A stretch of DNA of 64,000 nt from Azolla caroliniana (GCA_043228905.1 JBHGNT010000003.1:21886001-21950000); one strand, 5' to 3'. Shown: positions 22,552-34,240, counted from the stretch's first letter. Notes: generated by a model not told the origin, from the letters alone. Program-made: numbers and translations.

Positions 22552-22958
22552 ACAAGTGTCTTCGCTTCTATAGCTCAGTCGTCTTCTTAAGTGAAATGAA
22601 GTATTGAGTTCAATTCTAAGTACGCGCATACGTCAATAATGTTCTGTCATCTATTGACAACATTTTCAGTGCTCTAAAAAGTATCTTGTCAGAGCTTTCG
22701 TAGAAGGTTATGTTCTACCCTTAGTGGCGGAATATGTTCAAAAGTGTTCTTTTGTATACCTTGACACATTGACTAATAAGCAACAAGCAAGATTGTTGGC
22801 TGAATCTTGCGTTCAATCCTTCATAGGGCCATAAGTCATCAAGAACATAAGCGTGCAAACCGTAATATATTATTAAGCTTGAACATCATAAAATGTCAAC
22901 AACGAGTGCGATCTTAAATATATCAACAAATAGATAAAGACATCTACGAAAATACATA

Positions 22959-23030
22959 GCCTCTATAGCTCAGTGGTAGAGCGTCAGTCTTGTAAACTGA
23001 AGGTCTTGAGTTCAATCCTCAGTGGGGGCA
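22959..23030 (+). tRNA. tRNA-Thr(UGU), array copy 13, consensus
   Basis: Identical to copy 4 over 72 nt. Confidence 0.88.
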
Positions 23031-23446
23031 TATGTCAACAAGTGTCTTCGCTTCTATAGCTCAATGGTCTTGCTAAGTGAAATGAAGTTTTGAATTCAAT
23101 CCTAAGTAGTCACATATTTCAATAATGTATTTTGTCATCTTTTTACAACACTTTCAATGTTCTAAAAAGCATCTTGTAAGAGCTTTTGTAGAAGGTTAAG
23201 TTCTACCCTTAGTGGGGGCATATGTTCAAAAGTATGTTTTTGTATACCTTGACGCATTGACTAATAAGGAAGAAGAAAGATTGTTGGTTTAGTCTTGCGT
23301 TCAATCCTCCATGGGGCAATTTGTCATCAAGAACATAACCGTGCAAACCGTAATATATTATTAAGCTTGAACATCATAAAATGTCAACAACGAGTGCGAT
23401 CTTAAATATATCAACAAATAGATAAAGACATCTACGAAAATACATA

Positions 23447-23518
23447 GCCTCTATAGCTCAGTGGTAGAGCGTCAGTCTTGTAAACTGAAGGTCTTGAGTT
23501 CAATCCTCAGTGGGGGCA
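23447..23518 (+). tRNA. tRNA-Thr(UGU), array copy 14, consensus
   Basis: Identical to copy 4 over 72 nt. Confidence 0.88.
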
Positions 23519-23934
23519 TATGTCAACAAGTGTCTTCGCTTCTATAGCTCAATGGTCTTGCTAAGTGAAATGAAGTTTTGAATTCAATCCTAAGTAGGCA
23601 CATATTTCAATAATGTATTTTGTCATCTGTTTACAACACTTTCAATGTTCTAAAAAGCATCTTGTAAGAGCTTTTGTAGAAGGTTAAGTTCTACCCTTAG
23701 TGGGGGCATATGTTCAAAAGTGTGTTTTTGTATGCCTTGACACATTGACTAATAAGGAACAAGCAAGATTGTTGGTTTTGTCTTGCGTTCAATCCTCCAT
23801 GCGGCCATATGTCATGAAGAACGTAAGCGTGCAAACAATACCATATTATTAACGTTGAACGTCATAAAATGTCAACAACGAGTGGGATCTTAAATAAATC
23901 AACAAATAGATAAAGACATCTACGAAAATCCATA

Positions 23935-24006
23935 GCTTCTATAGTTCAGTGGTAGAGCGTCAGTCTTGTAAACTAAAGGTCTTGATTTCAATCCTCAGTG
24001 GGGGCA
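23935..24006 (+). tRNA. tRNA-Thr(UGU), array copy 15, variant
   Basis: Starts gcttctatagttc. The anticodon stem has one C-A mismatch and the T stem loses its innermost pair. Nearly the same as copy 16, so the two units are a recent duplicate pair. Confidence 0.5.
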
Positions 24007-24414
24007 ACAAGTGTCTTCGCTTCTATAGCTCAATGGTATTGTTAAGTGAAATGAAGTCTTGAGTTCAATCCTAAGTAGGCGCATAATTCAATAATGTGTT
24101 CTGTTATCTGTTTACAACAGTTTCAGTTCTGTAAAAAGCATCTTGTAAGAGCTTTTGTAGAAGGTTAAGTTCTACCCTTAGTGGGGGCATATGTTCAAAA
24201 ATGGTTTTTGTATACCTTGACGCATTGACTAATAAGGAACAAGCAAGATTGTTGGTTGAGTCTTGCGTTCAATCCTCCATGGGGCCATATGTCATGAAGA
24301 ACATAAGCGTGCAAACAATACCATATTATTAACGTTGAACGTCAAAAAATGTCAACAACGAGTGCGATCTTAAATAAATCAACAAATAGATAAAGACATC
24401 TACGAAAATCCATA

Positions 24415-24486
24415 GCTTCTATAGCTCAGTGGTAGAGCGTCAGTCTTGTAAACTAAAGGTCTTGATTTCAATCCTCAGTGGGGGCA
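24415..24486 (+). tRNA. tRNA-Thr(UGU), array copy 16, variant
   Basis: Like copy 15 but with the consensus D stem. Confidence 0.5.
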
Positions 24487-24895
24487 ACAAGTGTCTTCGC
24501 TTCTATAGCTCAATGGTATTGTTAAGTGAAATGAAGTCTTGAGTTCAATCCTAAGTAGGCGCATAATTCAATAATGTGTTCTGTTATCTGTTTACAACAC
24601 TTTCAGTTCTGTAAAAAGCATCTTGTAAGAGCTTTTGTAGAAGGTTATGTTCTACCCTTAGTGGCGGAATATGTTCAAAAGTGTTCTTTTGTATACCTTG
24701 ACACATTGACTAATAAGCAACAAGCAAGATTGTTGCCTGAATCTTGCGTTCAATCCTCCATAGGGCCATAAGTCATCAAGAACATAAGCGTGCAAACCGT
24801 AATATATTATTAAGCTTGAACATCATAAAATGTCAACAACGAGTGCGATCTTAAATATATCAACAAATAGATAAAGACATCTACGAAAATACATA

Positions 24896-24967
24896 GCCTC
24901 TATAGCTCAGTGGTAGAGCGTCAGTCTTGTAAACTGAAGGTCTTGAGTTCAATCCTCAGTGGGGGCA
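24896..24967 (+). tRNA. tRNA-Thr(UGU), array copy 17, consensus
   Basis: Identical to copy 4 over 72 nt. Confidence 0.88.
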
Positions 24968-25383
24968 TATGTCAACAAGTGTCTTCACTTCTATAGCTCA
25001 ATGGTCTTGCTAAGTGAACTAAAGTTTTGAATTCAATCCTAAGTAGGCACATATTTCAATAATGTATTTTGTCATCTGTTTACAACACTTTCAATGTTCT
25101 AAAAAGCATCTTGTAAGAGCTTTTGTAGAAGGTTAAGTTCTACCCTTAGTGGGGGCATATGTTCAAAAGTATGTTTTTGTATACCTTGACGCATTGACTA
25201 ATAAGGAAGAAGAAAGATTGTTGGTTTAGTCTTGCGTTCAATCCTCCATGGGGCAATTTGTCATGAAGAACGTAAGCGTGCAAACAATACCATATTATTA
25301 AGCTTGAACATCATAAAATGTCAACAACGAGTGCAATCTTAAATAAATCAACAAATACATAAAGACATCTATGAAAATCCATA

Positions 25384-25455
25384 GCCTCTATAGCTCAGTG
25401 GTAGAGCGCCAGTCTTGTAAACTGAAGGTCTTGAGTTCAATCCTCAGTGGGGGCA
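25384..25455 (+). tRNA. tRNA-Thr(UGU), array copy 18
   Basis: Carries the same single change as copy 7 (gcgcc). Confidence 0.75.
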
Positions 25456-25870
25456 TATGTCAACAAGTGTCTTCGCTTCTATAGCTCAATGGTCTTGTTA
25501 ATTGAAATGAAGTCTTGAGTTCAATCCTGAGTAGGCGCATATTTCAATAATGTGTTCTGTTATCTATTTACAACACTTTCAGTTCTGTAAAAAGCATCTT
25601 GTAAGAGCTTTTGTAGAACGTTAAGTTCTACCCTTAGTGGGGGCATATGTTCAAAAATGGTTTTTGTATACCTTGACGCATTGACTAATAAGGAACAAGC
25701 AAGATTGTTGGTTGAGTCTTGCGTTCAATCCTCCATGGGGCCATATGTCATGAAGAACATAAGCGTGCAAACAATACCATATTATTAACGTTGAACGTCA
25801 TAAAATGTCAACAACGAGTGCGATCTTAAATAAATCAACAAATACATAAAGACATCTACGAAAATCCATA

Positions 25871-25942
25871 GCTTCTATAGCTCAGTGGTAGAGCGTCAGT
25901 CTTGTAAACTGAAGGTCTTGATTTCAATCCTCAGTGGGGGCA
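25871..25942 (+). tRNA. tRNA-Thr(UGU), array copy 19, variant
   Basis: Starts gcttcta and has a T in the T stem (ttgat); the anticodon arm is consensus. Confidence 0.6.
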
Positions 25943-26351
25943 ACAAGTGTCTTCGCTTCTATAGCTCAATGGTATTGTTAAGTGAAATGAAGTTTTGAGT
26001 TCAATCCTAAGTAGGCGCATATTTCAATAATGTGTTCTGTTATCTGTTTACAACACTTTCAGTTCTGTAAAAAGCATCTTGTAAGAGCTTTTGTAGAAGG
26101 TTAAGTTCTACCCTTAGTGGGGGCATATGTTCAAAACTGTGTTTTTGTATACCTTGACGCATTGACTAGTAAGGAACAAGCAAGATTGTTCGTTGAGTCT
26201 TGCGTTCAATCCTCCATGGGGCCATATGTCATGAAGAACGTAAGCGTGCAAACAATACCATATTATTAACGTTGAACGTCATAAAATGTCAACAACGAGT
26301 GCGATCTTAAATAAATCAACAAATAGATAAAGACATCTATAAAAATCCATA

Positions 26352-26423
26352 GCCTCTATAGCTCAGTGGTAGAGCGTCAGTCTTGTAAACTGAAGGTCTT
26401 GAGTTCAATCCTCAGTGGGGGCA
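26352..26423 (+). tRNA. tRNA-Thr(UGU), array copy 20, consensus
   Basis: Identical to copy 4 over 72 nt. Confidence 0.88.
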
Positions 26424-26837
26424 TATGTCTACAAGTGTCTTCGCTTCTATAGCTCAGTCATCTTGTTAAGTGAAATGAAGTATTGAGTTCAATTCTATGT
26501 AGGGGCATACGTCAATAATGTTATGTCATCTATTGACAACACTTTCAGTGCTCTAAAAAGTATCTTGTCAGAGCTTTCGTAGAAGGTTATGTTCTACCCT
26601 TAGTGGGGAAATATGTTCAAAAGTGTTCTTTTGTATACCTTGACACATTGACTAATAAGCAACAAGCAAGATTGTTGGTTGAATCTTGCGTTCAATCCTC
26701 CATAGGGCCATATGTCATGAAGAACGTAAGCGTGCAAACAATACCATATTATTAACATTGAACGTCATAAAATGTCAACAACGAGTGCGATCTTAAATAA
26801 ATCAACAAATAGATAAAGACATCTACGAAAATCCATA

Positions 26838-26909
26838 GCCTCTATAGCTCAATGGTAGAGCGGTAGTCTTGTAAACTGAAGGTCTTGAGTTCAATCCTCA
26901 GTGGGGGCA
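26838..26909 (+). tRNA. tRNA-Thr(UGU), array copy 21
   Basis: caatgg in the D loop; anticodon-stem 5' strand gtagt leaves the outer pair mismatched. Confidence 0.65.
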
Positions 26910-27326
26910 TATGTCAACAAGTGTCTTCGCTTCTATAGCTCAATGGTCTTGTTAAGTGAGATGAAGTCTTGAGTTCAATCCTAAGTAGGCGCATATTTCA
27001 ATAATGTGTCCTGTCATCTATTTACAACACTTTCAGTGCTCTAAAAAGCATCTTGTAAGAAAATTTGTAGAAGGTTAAGTTCTACCCTTAGGTGGGGCAT
27101 ATGTTCAAAAGTGTGTTTTTGTATACCTTGACGCATTGACTAATAAGGAATAAGCAAGATTGTTGGTTGAGGTCTTGCGTTCAATCCTCCATGGGGCCAT
27201 ATGTCATGAAGAACATAAGCCTGCAAACAGTAATATATTATTAAGGTTGAACATCATAAAATGTCAACAACGAGTGCGATCTTAAATAAATCAACAAATA
27301 GATAAAGACATCTACGAAAATCCATA

Positions 27327-27398
27327 GCCTCTATAGTTCAATGGTGGAGCGTTAGTCTTGTAAACTGAAGGTCTTGAGTTCAATCCTCAGTGGGGGCA
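27327..27398 (+). tRNA. tRNA-Thr(UGU), array copy 22, last in the array
   Basis: Several changes (gttc in the D stem, tggtgg, ttagt), but every stem can still pair using G-U pairs. The following modules are more diverged than elsewhere and the array ends at about 27636. Confidence 0.7.
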
Positions 27399-27636
27399 TA
27401 TGTCAAAAAGTGTCTTCACTTCTGTAGCTTAGTGGCCTTGTAAAGTGAAATGAAGGTCTTGATTTCAATCCTAAGTGGGGGCATATGTCAATAATGTTTT
27501 CTATCATCTGTTGACACTTTCAGTGCTCTTAAAAGTATCTTGTCAGGTCTTTAGTAGAAGGTTATGTTCTACCCTTAGTGGGGGTATATGTTTAAAATTT
27601 TGTTTTTGTATACCTTGACGCATTGACTAATAAGCT

Positions 27637-27873
27637 GACGCGAAATATGCGGAATTTTACTTGGCCATAACCAAGTCTCAGATCGTGTCGTTTAGAATTG
27701 AATACCGAGAATGGGAATGGAGGTGAATACACGTACACACAAACAATATGAGAGAGGGTACACAATATGTTAACGTGGAATGCCCTAAATGGGAAAAACC
27801 ACGGGAGCCCACAGACTCCAAACTATCACTATGTCAAAGAATACAACAGGGGGCACATAGGCAACGACCTCGT
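27637..27873. other. Array-to-Gypsy-1 junction, unassigned
   Basis: About 240 bp between the last array module and the Gypsy-1 LTR. It contains a stretch (acgtggaatgccctaaatgg and following) that looks like an LTR end of some plant retroelement, but no partner is found here. No gene seen. Confidence 0.4.
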
Positions 27874-28505
27874 TGTCGTGAAGAAAACCGTCCACAAGCG
27901 GAATCGGTGCACCGGAGTGTAGGAACCGGCTCTTCATGCACGTGCGCCTTATGTTGTACATAGGAGATCCTAGGCAGGTAGATTCGGTAGGTAGGAAGTA
28001 AAGGGGAAACGGCTCCTTCCTTGCCTATAAAAGGAGGGAGACGAGGAGAGGCGAAGGATCGCGGAGAGTCGAGGACGAAGCGTTGTCGGTTTGTAGGCGA
28101 AGGCTTCTCTCTCTCTCTGGCTCGCAAACTCCGTGGCTGCTTTCTGTGCAGGGTTTCGGGAGGCTCGCGCTGCTCTAAGGAATGCCCGAGTGCTTCCGGC
28201 AGCACCTCCAACCTACTCTTTCCTCTCTGTGCGTTTACGAACAGGCATCGGCATCTGTCCGCCGGCCTGTTCGGTTGTAACAGACTTCGTGCTTCTTATT
28301 GTTTGTTTGTTAATATATATATTTACATACATTCGTGTCTCTCTGTGTCACTATCGCACTCGCGTCTCTGTGTCGAAGGGATGTGTCCCTGTGAATCTAC
28401 TCGCACCTTGTGGGTCTCTTCCCCTCTCCTTTTCTCTCCTGCTCTTCGGTACAAGACCCCCGAGGTACCGCCTCGTTCCACGCATCCGCGAGGAATACCT
28501 CGACA
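27874..28505 (+). repeat. 5' LTR of Gypsy-1
   Basis: 632 bp. The core promoter motif tataaaa is at 28026-28032, inside gcctataaaaggaggg. A CT-rich run and a (TA)n-like stretch (28312-28322) follow. Confidence 0.93.
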
Positions 28506-28547
28506 TCTTGGTGAATCGACGTGAAGGAGGCGGCAGAAGAGCAGAAG

Positions 28548-30674
28548 ATGAAAGGGTCGGATCTTGCGGAGGCCATGGCTTCGGCCGTGGATCGGATATT
28601 GAGCGCACGCGAGGGCTCCGGCGCCCTCGACAGAGCCATTGAGGCAGTCGTCGGTAGGATCGGCCGGTTCAGCGGAAAGGATGCCACGAAGTATTTGGCG
28701 TCCTACGGGGCAGAAATGCTGATGCGGGACATTCCGAAAGAGAGGCGTCTTGCCGGGTTCCCTCGAATTGCGATGCCGAGCATCCATGCGGAGGTGCTCG
28801 AGGTACGGGCGGAGAGCCGTACCTGGGAGGAGTTCGAAGGCCGACTCCTAGAGAAATACGGGCTAGACGACGCACTCCGGGTTTCGAAACGGGACTTCAT
28901 GGAATGGGTGGAGTTCCCCGGCAAGGGAAGAAACGCGTCGGCACTCCTTCGGGAGTTCGAAGAACGCTTTGTGCGCCTTTCAGCGCTTGACCGAACCGTT
29001 CTGGATACGAGCCGGGTCCTACTGTTCGTCAAGCCGATGGACGAGCGGGACCGGGATCAAGTCGGCTCCTTACTGGAAACCGAAGACGGGCTGACGACCG
29101 ACTGGGCTGCGGTTAAGAGAGTCTGTGGCCGTTTCGACAAACGACGAGAATGGGCTGACAACGGGGCGGCTGTTGCGGGCTCTATCACAGCAAGGAGGCT
29201 TGAACCGGCACCACAAGGGCGAAGGGAAGAAACCCGGGAATGGCTCGAAACCGGTCCGGCTTCGACCGGCATGGTCAGTGGCTCGTCCGGAGGAGCAGCG
29301 CTGGAGGAGTTGACGCGGGCGATAAAGGATCTTCAGATCGCCCAGACTCGAAGGGAAGGCGGCGAACCGACTCGTGACCGACGGCCGGTAGCAGGGAACA
29401 GGTGCATGTGGTGCGACGAGGCCGGCCACATCCGGAAGGACTGCGGCGATTTCGTAGAAGCGTTTAGGAACCGGGTGGTGTACCTGTGGGAAGGCCGGGT
29501 GCACGCCGGCGACACCAGAAGGGCCCTAAACCGAAACGACGGGCGAGGAGGAATGAAGAGACTGATGGAAGAGGCAGCGGCCCAACACGAGGAGGCCATC
29601 CACTACTCGGCGTCGGCCGGCATTCGGGTCGGGGGCAGCGAGGCCTGAAAGGAGGGCAAAGACGGATTCTGGTCGGCAATGCTAGAAGTTCTTGCCGGCG
29701 CACGGCTAAGGAAAGATGAAACGGACCGCGTTGAGAGACGTGTCCGGGAAATAACCGGGTGGAGCGATCCGGTCGAAGAGAAGACGGGCTTCGTAGAAGC
29801 CGCCTGCCGGAACTATGAGGCTCTGGTAGAAGACAAACGAGTGGGGAAAGTCGGAGCGGCTGGGCCCTCACAATGGTACGAGACCCGATTCGGGCAACGA
29901 CGGAACGATGCCGGTGGGTCCAGCTCGCAAGATAACCCCAGGAAGGGCGGATACCGACTAGGGACGGAAATAGAAAGGACTACGGACCTACGAAAGATCC
30001 TAGAAGAACGGATCCTCGACAGCAAAGTGGAGCTGTCATTGCGAGAGGTGCTAGGGATCGCCAAGAAGGAGTTCCACGACTCCATTGTGGACCTGGTGAA
30101 ACGGAAGAGGCTGTCGACAGAGACGGAACCAAAAAGACCGGTGGAGGTGCGGACGACGCACATCGACGACATGGCGCTGGAAGATGAGTGGGCGGAGAGC
30201 CACTATTCGAGGCCGCACTGGGCCCAAGCGACCACGGAGACCCCGGTAAAGATCGGAGATGTTCAGGAACCGGTGGTGGCATTGGTGGACCACGGTTCGC
30301 AAATAAACCTGATGTCCATGGACTTCTATAAGAAGGGAAAGTGGCCAATCAACACCAAGCACGGGTGGAAGATACGGGCGGCGACGCGCGCCACCGAGGA
30401 ACTGCACGGGGCCTGCCCGAACGTGCGAGTCAAGATTGGCGACGTCGAGATTGACCAGCACTTCTTCGTACAGGAGACGTCCTCGCACCCGGTCATATTA
30501 GGGGAACCATACATCACGGCGGCGCGCATGGAGACCAGGATGCTAGACAACGGTTCGGCCTACGCGAGGGTCAAAAGCCAGGACAGGCACCATTCGGTCC
30601 AATTTCTGACGGTGCGACCGAACCACGAGCGAAACCGCGAATCCCTCGGTAGCGAGAACCGGGAGGATTTTTAG
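28548..30674 (+). pseudogene. Gypsy-1 gag-protease
   Basis: Opens at ATG 28548 (in-frame ATG 28575 is an alternative). A capsid-like region (SGKDATKYLASYGAEMLMRD) is followed by a CCHC knuckle CMWCDEAGHIRKDC near 29403-29444. A TGA at 29646-29648 interrupts; the frame then runs on through a charged region to a retropepsin-like segment, ALVDHGSQINLMSMDFY (near 30275-30325), and stops at 30672-30674. The active-site triplet is D-H-G, as in the second copy of the family. Protease would cut the polyprotein. One nonsense change suffices to disable this copy unless read through. Confidence 0.85.
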
Positions 30675-30811
30675 AGAGGGTTGCCAAGGCGTGGGGCCGA
30701 GACAGTCCAGACACTCGGGAAAGACCCCACAGCTGTACAATAGAACCGAAACCGAAGATACCTTGTACGATAGGTAGGAAATTTTGCTTCTCCAACGACG
30801 GAGGGTGTGTA

Positions 30812-33800
30812 ATGGTCGGCATCGTTGGCCGAGAAAAGGCAAGGGCGGAGGAGCGACTTCGAGCGTGCGGAGTTCTTGGCCCGGACGAGGAAATTAGCGG
30901 AGCCGTGGAGGCGGTCTCCTTCGACGACACCTTGGGGATGCTGAGGAAGGTAGCCGGAGAAGACCTTAACGAAGACCAGACGATACCGGTATGTTCCGAA
31001 GAGATGTACGAAGTCATCGCGGACTTCAGTCAAGGGCTCGAGTCGGATCGGATGGCCCGAGTTAGCACGAAGTACAAGACTGTGGACCGGAAGGTAAGGC
31101 CGGTCGCGGCACCCTTACCGGAGGGCAGCGAGTCCCGAATCAGAGGGGTGGCGTCGGACCCCAGTTTACGAGATCTGGCCTGCATAGGACACACCTTCAC
31201 CGACGGGACGCTCCGGGAGCTCAAGATCGGTGGGGGCGGGTTCCTACTGCCGGCGGAGGAAGACCGGTTTCGGAGAATGCTCGGAAGGCACGAGAAAGCC
31301 TTCACATTCTCACCGGAAGAGATCGGGTGCGTAGACCCGACGATCGTGGAGCCGATGGTAATATTCACGGTACCGCATGTGCCGTGGAATCTCAAGCCGA
31401 TTCCGGTACCGAGAGCTCACATCCCGAAGTTGATGGAGCTATTGAGGCAGAAAGTAGATATGGGCATTCTCGAACCGTCGAGTGCCCCATACTCGAACCG
31501 ATGGTTTACCGTACCAAAGAAAAACGGAACGATGCGCTTCATTCAAGACCTGCAGCCGGTCAACAGAGTGACCATTCGGAACGCAGGAATCGGACCGACC
31601 ATAGACGAGTTCGCGGAGGCCTTCGCCGGAAGGTCGATTTACTCGGTCGGTGATCTATACTCGGGGTACGACCAGTTCCAGCTAGCCGTGGAGAGCAGAG
31701 ACATTACGACGATGCGAACTCCCCTCGGCCTAGTGCGAATGTGTACCTGCCACAAGGAGGGACCAACTCGGTGGCCCACATGGTGAATGCAATGAACAAG
31801 GTACTGAGGGATTGCATCCCGGACATCACCAATGCATTTCTAGACGACATCCTGATCAAGGGGTGCCCGGTGGAAGAGAAGGACGCAACACTCGGACCAG
31901 ACGGATGTCGGCGATTCGTGGCAGCACACATTGACGACTGCGAGAAGGTGCTACAAAGGCTAGAGGATGCGAGGCTCACCTTCTCCGGGGAGAAATCGGC
32001 CTTTGGGCAATCAGAAATCCTGGTGGTCAAACACCTATGTGGACCATATGGCCGGAAGCCGTCTCCGGCAAAGGTAGAAGCCATCTCCGCGATGAAGGCC
32101 GATTGTAGCTCGGTTACGGAAGTTCGGAGGTTCCTGGGGGCATGCGCGTTCTACCACATATGGATCCCGCATTACGCCCACGTTGCGGAGCCGCTATACG
32201 GGTTGCTGAAAAAGGGGCGAAAATTCGAGTGGCGAGACGAGCACACGGAGTCGGTCCGGAAGCTAAAGGAAGCTCTTGCGGCAGCACCGGCGCTCCGGAA
32301 GGCTGTCTACGAGAAGGGTACCCCGGTATACATAACGGTGGATACAAGTCCGACCGGGATCAGATGGGTCGTCAACCAAGAAGACGAGGACGGCATTCGG
32401 TTCCCGATCCGATTCGGCGCGAGGGTCCTCAGTGAGCGACAGCGAGGGTACGCCCAGGTTAAACGCGAACTCTAGGGTATCGTTTCGGCGATAAAGGCTG
32501 ACAAAGACTACTTGATCGGGACAGAAGTGATTATCGAGACGGATTGCCTACCAATTCTCGGCATGGTTTCTGGATGCGCTACACTGGACCTGGCGATGCT
32601 CAGGTGGATAGCGTACATCAAGTCCCTGGATCCGGAAATACGGCACATTTCCGGAAAGGACAACGCCATGGCCGACATGCTTTCGAGGGCGAGGTTTGAT
32701 GACGAGGGCGGCATAGTTTCGGAGGACGAAGAAGTCGGCGTGGACTTCTTCGAGGCGGCGTACGTGACGACCGATGGGACGAGCACTCTGGCACTTAACG
32801 ACTTCGACGAGAGCAAGTACGACGGCGAGTGGCTCCAGATCGGTGGATTTTTGAGGACAATGACGCCGGATGCGTCATGGACGAAGGACGAGGCCAACAG
32901 GATCCGGAAGAAAGCTTACCGATTATTTCTCCGGGACGGATACTTATGGAAGCACCCGAAGAAGAGGAACGGCGTCCCGCTCCGGGTGGTGGCGATGAAG
33001 GAAGATCAGGAGGAGCTGCTGACGGCTTACCACGACAGCCCTTGGGCTGGTCACCGTGGAACGTGGGCCACGTTCGAGAAGATAAAGGGGAAGTACTGGT
33101 GGCCGGGACTGTACCGGGACATGCATCGGTTCCTGACAACTTGCGAAAGCTGTCAGATGCACTCCGTAGTCCGACATCGGGACGAGCTTCACCCTACGTA
33201 CCCTCCAACCATCCACTTCAAATGGATGGTAGACCTGGTGACGATGCCGATGGGAGTAGGACAAATGCGGTATCTGGTCCTGGCTCGGGAAGATCTGACG
33301 AACCAGGTAGAAGGCCGAGCCCTTCAGAACAAAACGACCGCGGTCGTATGTCGGTTCTTGATCGAGGACGTGATATGCCGGTACGGGTGCGTCAGGAAGA
33401 TCGTGGCTGATCGCGGGGAGTTGGACGCCGAAGAGGCCGAGGAGCTGTTCGACCGGCTAGGAGTCAAGCTCTCGCTTACCACTGCGTACAATCCGGAGGC
33501 GAATGGGAAGGTGGAGTGCGGACACGGACCGATCGTCAAGGCGTTAGTTCGGGCATGCGGAGGTCAAGTCGAGAACTGGCCGCGGCTGTTGCCTTACGCG
33601 TTGTGGGCAGACCGAACTACGCACAGTTCGGTAACCGGATTCATGCCGGCAGAGCTCATGTTTGGGCAGAAGCCGATCATGTCGATGGAACGTACGATCT
33701 CCTCATGGGCAACCGTGGACTAGAGAGACAAGATGAGCCGGGAGGAACTGTTGACGGTGCGCATACGGCAGCTCGAGCGAAGACCGGAGGACGTGGAGCA

Positions 33801-34167
33801 GGTTGCGGAAAAGCTTCGGGTGGCAAGGACGAGGAACAAAGCCCGGTTCGACTGGACGCACCGGCTCCGACCGAAGAAGATCGAGGAAGGCGACTGGGTG
33901 CTAGTCGACGACAGCAGCCTCGACAACCAGCACCGAGCGACACGAAAGTTCGCGAGAAGGTGGTTCGGGCCTTACGTGGTACAAAGCGCCAACGACAACG
34001 GGACATACCATCTGGCGGAACTCGACGGCACGAGAATGGCGATACCGGTAGCTGGGAAGCGGATCAAAGCGTTCAAGAAGCGTCACGACGACGAGCCGGA
34101 TCCGGATAACCTGGACTGGGACGACGAACGATCCGAAACCGACGAAGAACCGACGGGCGGGGAATAA
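30812..34167 (+). pseudogene. Gypsy-1 pol: reverse transcriptase, RNase H, integrase
   Basis: Lies in another frame than gag. RT begins in one frame (30812 to about 31740; KKNGTMRFIQDLQPVN, YSVGDLYSGYDQF) and continues, after a one-base shift near 31740, with the catalytic box FLDDILIKG. A roughly 17-residue insert follows before RRFVAAHIDDCEKVL. RNase H follows (DTSPTGIRW, IETDCLPIL), broken by TAG 32473-32475. Integrase has an H-H-C-C finger (HRGTWATF ... CESCQ) and acidic residues in MVDLV, VADRG and GKVE. After TAG 33721-33723 it ends in a GPY/F-type module (RRWFGPYVV). No chromodomain is seen. Confidence 0.85.
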
Positions 34168-34240
34168 AGGCTGGACCGGTTTTCTCTGTCCCAACTCAAT
34201 TTGGCGCATGCCGGTGGATGCGCGGTTAGGTGGGGGCGGA

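Larger units (their letters stand above)
10921..27636 (+). repeat. tRNA-Thr satellite array, interrupted by Copia-2
   Basis: Tandem array of units 479-489 bp long. Each unit holds, in order: a tRNA-Thr(UGU) gene; a 65-nt degenerate tRNA-like module starting gcttctatagctcaatgg; a module keeping only the 3' half (gttaagttctacccttagtgggggca-like); a third degenerate 3' half (gcgttcaatcctccatgggg); and a 120-150-bp AT-rich spacer. All four modules end in a related G-rich string, mostly followed by cata. Unit starts (tRNA first base) run from 17149 to 27327 with repeated spacings of about 487, 479 and 488, a three-unit higher-order period near 1455 bp. Copia-2 occupies 11172-16732. Confidence 0.95.

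Noticed and set aside
24574-24771. 65-codon open frame in the tRNA array
   Set aside because: It lies wholly in satellite spacer and tRNA-like modules, has no recognisable protein, and sister units do not keep it open.
17149-27398. Array tRNAs as inserted chloroplast trnT-UGU
   Set aside because: The body (GCCTCTATAGCTCAGTGG, extra-short D loop, T-loop TTCAATC) does not resemble what I know of plastid trnT-UGU, and no other plastid sequence flanks it.
10921-27636. Array read as a CRISPR-like repeat-spacer structure
   Set aside because: Spacers are not unique, units are near 487 bp, the repeated part is a tRNA, and the context is a plant nuclear genome.
28323-28787. Minus-strand open frame across the Gypsy-1 LTR and gag
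   Set aside because: It is antisense to the gag frame and carries no domain; GC-rich sequence gives long chance frames here.
32829-33410. Plus-strand alternative frame over RNase H/integrase
   Set aside because: A shadow of the pol frame in another register; Arg/Pro-rich with no motif.
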